Of a stretch of DNA of 64,000 bases, positions 55,960-64,000 are shown piece after piece. The stretch comes from Echinarachnius parma (lineage: Eukaryota; Echinodermata; Echinoidea; Clypeasteroida; Echinarachniidae). The notes below the pieces were generated by a model, which had not been told where the DNA came from, searched no databases, and saw only the letters and a program-made list of their open reading frames with translations. The DNA lies in NCBI GenBank assembly GCA_037951105.1, contig JBAMJV010000882.1:96761-160760 (forward strand), written 5' to 3'. A program made the translations under genes and the position numbers. Position 1 is the stretch's first letter, and the number at the start of each line of letters is the position of its first letter.

Positions 55960-56640
55960 CGGTGCTGCGCGGAGTGTGAATAGTACAGCAGCTCGGAACA
56001 AGATAGGTGAAGGACAGAAGGCAGAAGAAATAAAAACAAAGAAAGTAGCTCACATCCAAAACATCCCATCAGTAGTATAAATTCAGAGACCAATTCAGTG
56101 TGAACTCGGTCAGTCAGTGTGAATTCGTTCAGAATAGTGCATCGGCTCGGAGCAAGATGGGTGAATAACGGAATGCAGAAGATAGAAAGTAAAACAAAGG
56201 AAGTAGCTCTCATCCCATCAGAAATATCAATTCCGACATCTATTCAGTGTGATCTCGGTCAGAATAGTCTAACAGCTCGAAACAAAGCGGGTAAGAACAG
56301 AATGCGAGATAGAAAGAAAAACAAGAAAGTATATTATCTCATCCTATTAGAAAATAAAAATCACTTTAGAGATCCGCGCAGTGTGAACTCGAAAGAAAAA
56401 CATAGTACATCTCTCATCCCATAATTTATATTACTTCAGAGATCCATTCAGTGTGAACTCGCTCAGTCAGTATGGTCAGTGTGAACTCGGCCAGTGCATG
56501 TGAATTGGTAAGAATAGTGCATCAGCTCGGAACAAGATGGGTTAGGAACATAAAGCGAGATAGAAAGAACAATAAAGAAAATATCTCTCATCCCATTTAG
56601 TGATTACTTCGGTGACCCATTTTAGGGAGATCGCATGAGC
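55960..56640 (+). repeat. Second tandem array, ~130-155-bp units (4-5 copies)
   Basis: Marker CAGCTCGGAACAAGATGGG (or close) at about 55988, 56143, 56273 and 56523. It is followed by GCGAGATAGAAAG, CTCTCATCCCAT and CAGTGTGAACTCGGTCAG. One unit lacks the marker (around 56375-56460), and the CAGTGTGAA(C/T)TCG block is locally multiplied at 56448-56510. Confidence 0.8.
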
Positions 56641-57834
56641 GAGTCACGAATATAAAGGATGTTCGCTGGGGCGTCGTGGGGGATAACCAATATGGGGGTT
56701 AATATGGGGGTGAAGCAATTCCCATGTAAAATAAAACAACAAACAAGTGATTTACGGTCGCACGCAGCATGCAGAAAGGATATTGGAGAGGGATAGTTCT
56801 AAACAGTACAGGTCATTTTTCCCTGGAGCGTGGTGGTCATTGACTAGGTAGGCTACTAGTATTCGGTCTAGGGCTTGAACACAGAATAAACGATATACCC
56901 CTACTCCCACACTAATACTAATAGCGGGGAAAGGGGGACCCTCCCCCAACAAATAACCTACCTACATTGTACATGACCTAACCACAATTGACGGTCGAAA
57001 TCATTCCCGTTGATCTTATCATAAAAATGAAAAATCATTGCCATTTCCATAATATTGATTATATTGGGTAGCCGCTTGGCATTAGTGTTCGCCACAACTT
57101 GTCCGTTATCATGCACATGAAATCGATTTTCCTGATGAACATCGGCGTTTCGTGGCTTCCCGCAATATGTTTCGGGTCGATGCATGCGTCGGGTCGATGC
57201 ATGCGTCGCATCTATTTTCACGCCTCGAAGCGACGACATTAGCGAAAACGCTATATACCATTGTCTTTGTTTTTCTTCTTCAAAATAGCTTCGTCTGAAA
57301 TTCTGAAATTGTCCGCACGACCTGTCAATGTTCACATGGATCGATATTCAGGAAGAACATTTCATGATAGACTGGATTTCTTGCACTATTGTCCAGTGTG
57401 GTGCAGAATTGCATTTACTTTCACGGCTTCTCGCTTTAATCTTTACTTGTCGTTGATATTGACGTCCTATCGTATTCGTATGGCAAACCAATTGGACCAA
57501 AAATGTTCGCAAAGGTCTGCCCGTTTGCCACAAATCGATATCAGTGATTTACACTCTCTGGGAATATTCTCCGGCATGATGCACAATTGCCTTCATTTCT
57601 TGCCTCGTTAGCTATTTGAATGTTGAGATTTCCCCAATTTAAAGTTTTTGGTTTTTGTCCAAAGCGTTTAAAGGAACATTCCCTCTTTACCAAAAATTTC
57701 AAAATGCTTCAAATTTGGTACAGATCTGTATAATACTTGTATTATGCTGCGTATGAAATTTCATAGCCGTAGGTGCCATCATTCATAGCGATCACTGCTG
57801 TTGTGCAAATCTCTCTCGTTGGTGGCGCTATATA
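56641..57834. other. No gene recognised; 17-bp tandem duplication
   Basis: GGGTCGATGCATGCGTC occurs twice back to back at about 57175-57208. Opposed frames of 125 and 116 codons (56958-57335 minus, 57261-57611 plus) show no known motif. Confidence 0.35.
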
Positions 57835-58634
57835 TTATATATTATATATTATACATATAATATCCAACGAACGTAGAGGGAGCTAGACAGATTATTGTGA
57901 GGTTCGGTTATTAAACCGTCGTCCAACATTTTATTAATCTATAGGTAATAACAAAAATCATAAAATTCATAACTCCACCAAAATACATTATCAAGTCCTA
58001 ATCTTTTCAGAATAAATTTTAAAAATCATGATCTATAATATTTGAGGTTAATATGGCAACTTATATTTTTACATTATTTTTGGCTTGCAAAAGAGGGAAT
58101 GCCCATTTAATTCCTGTAAGTAGAACAGGTTTATTCTATCACATGGATGGGATATTAATGAAGACATTAAGAAGTTATGGTTCATCAGAGTGTTTTTATG
58201 ACGGAGTGTTGACTTATTATTTGTTTTTGTTTCATTAAAGGTTGGCTGACAAGAAAACTACCTAAAAATTGTGTTTTACTGTATCTAAGGTAGATAGTCA
58301 TGAAGATTACTAATACAAACATATTTTCCGCGTCGGAAAACCCAGTAAAATTAAAAAAAATAAACTTTTAAATTCACTTTAGTAATCCCCATAAAAAATT
58401 GAGTCCGGGCGAAGAAAAATGACGTCATCTTTGTGACGTCACATGCAGGCAATCGCAGTATAGCTCGGTCATAGACGTACACGCTGAGTGCAATACTCAC
58501 GTTGACAGAGAGATTATTATTTCGATTTTGTTCAATATTTGCAAACATTTGTTAAAGTTTATATCATGGACGATCTACACTCAGATGTGTTGCTACAAGC
58601 TGCTATAATTAATATCTTAGGAATTTTCAGTTAA
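57835..58634. other. AT-rich, TATATTA microsatellite then featureless
   Basis: About five TATATATTA-like units at 57831-57868; nothing else recognised. Confidence 0.35.
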
Positions 58635-59169
58635 AGGGGTAGTTTAGTTTTGGTAAGGCTGAACTTTAGTAACCAAACATGGACAGTAACATTATAAACT
58701 AATAGTTATAACTCCACCATGCTCGAAAGGTATACAAAAGTACAAACGACTAAGTAAAAAGCCCGTTATCATTCAAAAGGAGCCATTAAAACAAAAGAGG
58801 GCGCTTTCTAAATAGGCATTGGTTTCAACCATTTTTCATACAAAATTATGCATTTGATGTTTTATTGAAATAATGATTAAATAGAGAGATCATCAACAAC
58901 TATTTAAAAAACACTTTTGAACATTTTTGAAAAAGTGCAAGCATTTTTTTAATTTTTTGAAAAATCGTCGAATTATTTGGGCCCCAAATAATTATTAGAT
59001 CAGATATATTTATTGATATTTCAGCCGTTTCTGGGTCGATTTTGACCAAATAAAGTTTATTCTGCCATTAAAATTGCATGTTCTCTCAAATTCGACACTC
59101 AGTTTTTTCATTACCTCACAAAAAAATTGTCATGTGCAGCGCCCACTCTACCAAAACTAAACTACCCCT
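58635..59169. mobile_element. MITE with TTAA flanks and 21-bp perfect inverted repeats
   Basis: 535 bp between TTAA (58631-58634) and TTAA (59170-59173). Ends AGGGGTAGTTTAGTTTTGG followed by TA, perfectly inverted at the right. No transposase. Different interior from families X and Y. Confidence 0.88.
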
Positions 59170-59173
59170 TTAA

Positions 59174-59972
59174 GCCTCAATTTACAAGCAAAAACGAGTT
59201 TGTTTTACAAGCACATCATAGGCTCTGCATGTAAACCATGTACATTCCTCCGTGTTGCGGTCTGCTTGTGATGTCATGATCCGGGTTGCACGTGCGCACA
59301 TTCCCGCTCCGCTATAAATTACTTTTTTAGCAGTATGGAACGCCGATGCGAAAACAAGCAAAAAAGTTGCATGAAATTTACCTTTCTTGCCCAACTTAAG
59401 TATTTCTTTGAAAAAAAGAGTGTGGTATATCAATATAGGCACATATTTAAAGCCGGGATTTCACCATACCTTTAAGCAGCTTAGTCTATCATATTGGTTG
59501 TTGTCATTGCTCATCTGTGGAGATAATAACGCTAACATGGCAGTATTCAATGTGATTCAACTGGACTCACTATTCACTTTTACAAGAATAACAACTAATG
59601 TCGTAAATTCAAACCTTTCTACAGTAACCACCTGTCTATAGCAGTCAACCTGAGTATACTGTACTGGTCGCAAAAAAGTGACTACTGCAGAGAATATCTG
59701 TATTATGTTACCTGTTTATAGATGTCACCTGTCTACAGTGGCCACACGAGTTACCTGTAGGTGGTCACTATATACAGGTTGAGCTTTACACATAATAAAA
59801 AAAAGTAAACATGACCTCTACATATTAGTCCCATTCAATCGCCTCCTTTAGAAGAAAATATAGACACAAAAATGGATATAGATACACTAATATGAACACA
59901 TACGAAGTCCACATCTTAGGTAGATGTCGGTGTGTGTATATTACCAGTTTATGAGAACGTACATGATAGTTT
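59174..59972. other. No gene; CACCTGTCTATAG-type repeat
   Basis: At 59630-59775 several ACCTGT(C/T)TATAG and its complement alternate, matching 27395-27450. Confidence 0.4.
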
Positions 59973-60170
59973 GTGTGTTTTTATGCGTGCTTTATGTCTG
60001 CGTGTTTGTATTTGAGTGTTTGTTTGTGTGTGTATGTATGCGTGCGTGTGTGCGTGTGTATGTGTACGCGTGTGTGTGTTTGTGTGTACGTGATTATGTG
60101 TAGATGTGTGTGTGTGCGTGTGTGCGTGTGTACGACGACTGTGTGTGTTTGTGTGTACGTCAATATGTGT
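59973..60170 (+). repeat. TG-rich microsatellite
   Basis: Imperfect (TG)n with TGTGTGCG and TGTACG variants. The 115-codon frame across it is poly-Val/Cys low complexity, not a gene. Confidence 0.9.
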
Positions 60171-60854
60171 ACATTATCTACCTATTGGCCTTCACCCTAT
60201 AAGTACACACATTTAGAAACGATACAGAAACAGGATCATATACAGTTAACATACAAAAATTATGTAAATCTAAAAATAAACTCATGCGTCCTTGAGGGGG
60301 CACGTATGCTACTGAGGTGACAGAAATTACGACAATAAATTATTAGCAGGGAGAGAAAAAATAATTATGACACCGTGCCTGGAAAGACGGAGACAAATTT
60401 ATCGATATTCTCATCGCCAAAATCACAATACTTGTCCAGTTCGCACGTAGCATTCGTATCTCATGCATGCGTTTGTTTTTTGTTTCAAGCTTTAGTGGCG
60501 TAGCTATGGGTTATGGGGCATGGGTGGAGAGGGAGGGGGGGGGGGGGGTGGCAGTGAACTGTCACACCGTATGAATGCTATCCCCCAACATTGCCCCTAC
60601 CGCTCTTATAATATAACATAAATAACATCATAATATTTTGTTTCAATGGTTGTCCATTCAATCTAAATAGGGACACCTTACCACCCCCTTTCACCCCTTC
60701 AGTCTGATATTGAACCTGGCTACCTCCCTGCATATCTTTCGTGTCAAGCCTCGATCAGTAGATACAGCCATATGCAAAGGGAAGAGTTGTGAGCTGGGGT
60801 GGGGACAAACATTTTAAAGCAGAAATGACATAATAACATTACACATTTCTGGCT
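60171..60854. other. No gene; poly-G run with GTGGCGTAGC context
   Basis: GTGGCGTAGCTATGGGTTATG (about 60495) precedes a 12-13-base G run (60536-60548), an arrangement repeated elsewhere in the window. Confidence 0.4.
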
Positions 60855-61130
60855 TAACAATGTATTTGGTATAGTGGCAAGATCGTGCGTGCGCTTGTCT
60901 TCCACTAGCGGGACACGAATTCGAAGCCGATTGGTATCCCGGCATTGATGTCTTTCAGCAAGATTTACTCTGCATTGCTGCTCTCTACAATATCTACCCA
61001 GGAGTATACATGGGTACCATGGTCGGGTGTTATTTATCCATATAGTTAGAATGCTCCCCGGGGAGTTCAAGAAAGTACGCAATATCACTGCGTAGGTTTG
61101 AACCGTCCTGTTGACTATGGGTAATACTAG
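60855..61130 (+). mobile_element. tRNA-derived SINE
   Basis: Head: A-box-like TATAGTGGCAAGATCG (about 60870) and B-box-like GAATTCGAAGC (about 60917). Body: GCATTGATGTCTTTCAGCAA, TTACTCTGCATTGCTGCTC and TACCCAGGAGTATACATGGG, sequences I recall as common to SINE2-type elements of echinoderms and other marine invertebrates. A 147-codon minus frame overlaps it and is not a gene. Confidence 0.7.
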
Positions 61131-61528
61131 TAGCATCAGGGATGTCGCATCGTGGCAGACATAATTATGCGCGATATAGATCTCCATGCACTATTAGTAT
61201 TACTTACTGGGATATAAATAAGACAGTGCTCCCCCCCTCCCCCCCCCCCCCCCCCCCACACACACACTACCTCCATCCCCCTTACCTAAGCTACTTCTCT
61301 GAGATGGCTGTCGATATGAAAACAAATGTGGAGTTGAGAAGAAGAAAAAAATGTGACTTTCCGGGCGTATAAGTTCAGACTGTCGATTTCCCGCAAAAAA
61401 TGTGAATTCGATTATTACCAACACGTGGGCGATTTTGAAATGTCAACGGCAGGATCAATTACTTATAAGATATGGTGATCAAGAAACTAATATCGAAGCC
61501 CTAACCATCATAATATGTAGTATAGTCA
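61131..61528. other. No gene; poly-C/CA run
   Basis: C-rich run of about 27 bases at 61231-61257 followed by (CA)n; frames across it are low complexity. Confidence 0.35.
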
Positions 61529-61588
61529 GGACACCTCTCGGATAATCTGCTGATGAGAAGGGCAAGGGTTCGAATCTCACCCGTGTCC
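61529..61588 (+). mobile_element. tRNA-like remnant
   Basis: GGACAC at 61529 can pair with GTGTCC at 61583-61588 as an acceptor stem, and GGTTCGAATCT (61567-61577) fits a B box. At 60 bases it is too short for a tRNA and lacks a clear A box, so it is a decayed tRNA or SINE head. Confidence 0.4.
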
Positions 61589-63264
61589 GTTTCCACTTTG
61601 TCTTCCACAGCGACTCTCACGGTTTGGATTTGAGTAAAATGTAGTTTTATTTCAACACGGTTCAACATGGCTGTTTCTTCTGTACGTCCGAATCAACAAA
61701 ATACATTTACAAATACAACGTTATATTATGCATTTTTTAAATACACAATACAAAATACTACATACAAACACGAACAAAATATAAACAACACATTTTTTAC
61801 ACAATGGGGTAAACATTGCTGTTTTGTATGTTTATGTATACATCCGAAAAAGGAGAGGAAAAAAGACCCGAACGATAGAATATTGTCATGGTAACTAACA
61901 TTTCATGTTCGTATTTAGCAAGCATCTACTATATTTAAAGTGTCCAACTCACCTGGTTGCAAGGGGGTATTCCATGTGACCAACCGCATAGACTCGACCC
62001 TGGAGGCACCTGCAGAATAGTGAAAACAAAAAATAGAAATGTTGTATAAAGTTGTAAAGTATACCCCCAACACCTCCATGAGTATATGAAACAAAAAACG
62101 GATTCATATTGACGTCGGTCAGGTAAGTTGATTAACCAACTGTCTGCTGAGAGCGTTGGCCCTGCGTTAACTGCATTGCGAAATCTAGTAGGGAGCATGT
62201 TAGTAGGAGCATAACAATGGGATTGCTTGTCTCTAGGTTATAATTGGAAGTAAACCTAATATACTACTGCATGTAGAGTAGGAGGATACATCGATCTATC
62301 TAGAGCGCGTTGCTGCACAGTACGACGTGAACCTGACGGAATAATTATAAAGTTTGACATGGTTAACACAAATTATATGATAGTGTGGCGATGTTGCTTA
62401 GAGATATTCGTTCTTCTCCATCTGCCAATGTATTCTGTCTTCCGGAAGAGTTTGCTAGATTAGTGGTGTGTTAGAAGTACTGGATATGACTAGTAAGTAA
62501 GTTCGTACAAAGGGTATTTGGAAAACGACACAAGGTGGGGCATGTCTAGTCATTAACCTCAATAAGTTAAAAACACATGTCTCCGTTCTTTTGAAGACTG
62601 TCAACACCATCTAATCGATAATCGAGACAGTCCTACACTTACATGCTAACCTTTCATCAACCAGTATTCTCACAGTGATAAGTTGTTCTTAGATACCAAT
62701 GTAGAATGGCCTTCTCACACCCTCGCTCACCTATTCCCTTTCAATCAGTTCATTGGTTCTTCCAAGAATGTCATGCTTTCTAGTGCTATACCGGAAACTT
62801 CACAAAAGTAATAATGTCACGTTTAATGTCATCTTAACAACGCCTAATTACTCACGATAATGATAAAACAACAGTACTCCCTAACCACCTCATGAATGAT
62901 CTGTCAGCAGAACTAATCGTCTTTTTGATGATACTTTTGTCCATGAACGTATGGCATCTTCCGTGATCTGAACTCATGCGTACATTTATTTTTAAGTCCT
63001 GTTTTTTTTTCTTTCCTTTTTAAAATTAAAGATGTTTACCACATGTGACCAAGTAATACGTGGATGGCTTCCTACCATATAAAAACGTGATTATAATCAG
63101 ATTAATAAGCCGTTCTTATTGTGGAAACATCGTGCATGACTATGGACTATCAGCATCTCTGATTTAAAATGTTCTGGTTAAAAAAAGTTCTTCGCCTTTT
63201 TGATGCCCTAAAATTAATATGTTTTTGATGGTTTAGTCTGAAAAATAAAATGATTCTGCCTTAA
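61589..63264. other. No gene recognised
   Basis: AT-rich. Frames of 75 and 87 codons at 61667-61894 and 61935-62198 show no motif. Confidence 0.3.
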
Positions 63265-63601
63265 AGGGACTTGTAACATTATACCTTGTTGTATTCGTAT
63301 TAAACAATAAAATCATGGGACAGGTGTCGGTTTTCAAATTTCCCTTCCGTTACAAATATTATGTATGATTGAAGTATTCAGATAAGAAAAACTCCGGGCG
63401 AGTTTTTCTTCTGTGTACAAAGTGAGTGCAGTGAGTTACTGAATATCACTTTGCATTTCTCGCTCATTACTTGGCCATACAATGTCCATTTGACTTGACA
63501 TTTTCACACAATACCCTGTGGACATATGAAATAACAACAATATACATTGCATCAAACCATTCATCACTTTTTGCACATGTCAACAAAGTTACTAGATCCC
63601 T
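63265..63601 (+). mobile_element. MITE family Y, copy D (internally shortened)
   Basis: 337 bp between TTAA (63261-63264) and TTAA (63602-63605). It shares ACCTTGTTGTATTCGTATTA, TCATGGGACAG and ATCACTTTGCATTT with copy A but lacks about 40 bases near the left end. Confidence 0.87.
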
Positions 63602-63605
63602 TTAA

Positions 63606-63830
63606 AGCGACATGAATTTGCCCAAATGTAACATGAGTTTACCCAAATATGGCATCGAGTTAGCCCAAATATAACATGGTTTTGCCCAAATATGACATGG
63701 TTTTGCCCTAATATGACATGGTTTTGCCCTAATATGACATGGTTTTGCCCTAATATGACATGGTTTATGGCCGTTTTCAAAACCTCCCGGGGGCTGCAGC
63801 CCCTCCTGCCTCATACGCCTATGGCTTTAA
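63606..63830 (-). repeat. 21-bp-unit family, copy 5 with the clearest array
   Basis: About eight units of TTTTGCCCTAATATGACATG plus G run from 63608 to 63770. They are followed by TTATGGCCGTTTTCAAAACC, the palindrome GGGGGCTGCAGCCCC (63789-63803) and CTCATACGCCTATG. Because the unit is 21 bp, the minus strand reads as a repeated NHVILGQ heptad; this is a by-product of the repeat. It starts immediately at the TTAA that ends MITE Y copy D. Confidence 0.85.
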
Positions 63831-64000
63831 ACAAGCGAAGGTTGTGGACTCACCTTGCACTTTTATACTGCGGCATACGGTCATTCCTATTTAGCAACCG
63901 ACAATGACGGAGACAATATACATTGTACAAATGTCTATTAATGGGCCTCATTAAAGTACAAGGTTAATTGAACTTCTCGAGCACTGCTGAATCAGCAGCG

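Noticed and set aside
59973-60320. 115-codon Val/Cys-rich frame
   Set aside because: Translation of a TG microsatellite.
60744-61187. 147-codon minus-strand frame
   Set aside because: Overlaps the SINE in antisense and has no recognisable domain.
63592-63814. Heptad-repeat protein (NHVILGQ)n
   Set aside because: Produced by a 21-bp DNA repeat; frame and number vary among copies of the family.
1-64000. CRISPR array, prokaryotic operon or phage-type system
   Set aside because: Tandem arrays here have diverged contiguous units without unique spacers, and composition and elements are those of an animal nuclear genome.

Overview
This is a piece of animal nuclear genome: AT-rich, with no dense operon-like coding, and almost entirely built from transposable elements and tandem repeats. 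CR1/L2-like LINE 3' ends (GCGCTATATAAATG followed by ATT repeats; a TGAAC-repeat tail), a Mag-like Ty3/gypsy element, a tRNA-derived SINE and many TTAA-flanked MITEs suggest a marine invertebrate, most plausibly an echinoderm. That is an inference from repeat style; no host gene is available to confirm it. I could not identify a single convincing host protein-coding exon in 64 kb.

Region 1 (1-14.7 kb) is a nested stack. The internal part of an LTR retrotransposon (plus strand, gag zinc-knuckle ORF at 492-896, pol largely missing) is interrupted by a 4.4-kb DNA element with 33-bp perfect inverted ends (2698-7099). That element in turn holds pieces of LINE 3' ends. The retrotransposon's 3' LTR (7612-8968) carries a TTAA-flanked piggyBac-like MITE (8149-8679) and abuts the 5' half of a minus-strand LINE. 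A second LINE copy (10241-14719, minus) holds a solo copy of the same LTR (13112-13935) at the same codon with the same TTAT target duplication. That solo LTR still has the empty TTAA site. Either the locus was duplicated locally or two haplotypes were assembled in tandem.

Region 2 (14.7-20.6 kb) has no recognisable gene. It holds a perfect 77-bp inverted repeat (16.2-16.8 kb), four long poly-T tracts (18.4-20.1 kb) and a tandem array of small hairpins (20.3-20.6 kb).

Region 3 (20609-25929) is a near-complete, very young Ty3/gypsy element on the minus strand. It has two 355-bp LTRs that look identical, a tRNA-Ser primer site, and a 1234-codon gag-pol with all catalytic residues present. One in-frame stop lies 85 codons before the apparent natural end. 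The two flanks share no target duplication.

Region 4 (26-64 kb) is a repeat mosaic. It includes a diverged ~200-bp tandem array (27.1-29.3 kb), a 1.5-kb foldback structure (39.3-40.8 kb), four copies of one TTAA-flanked MITE family, two copies of a second and one of a third, a mariner-like non-autonomous element (51.0-52.0 kb), two minisatellite-like arrays (54.7-56.6 kb), a family built on a 21-bp unit and a PstI palindrome, several hairpins, tRNA-like/SINE units and many poly-G/C runs. The elements do not work together as a pathway; the relationships are of nesting, duplication and target choice.
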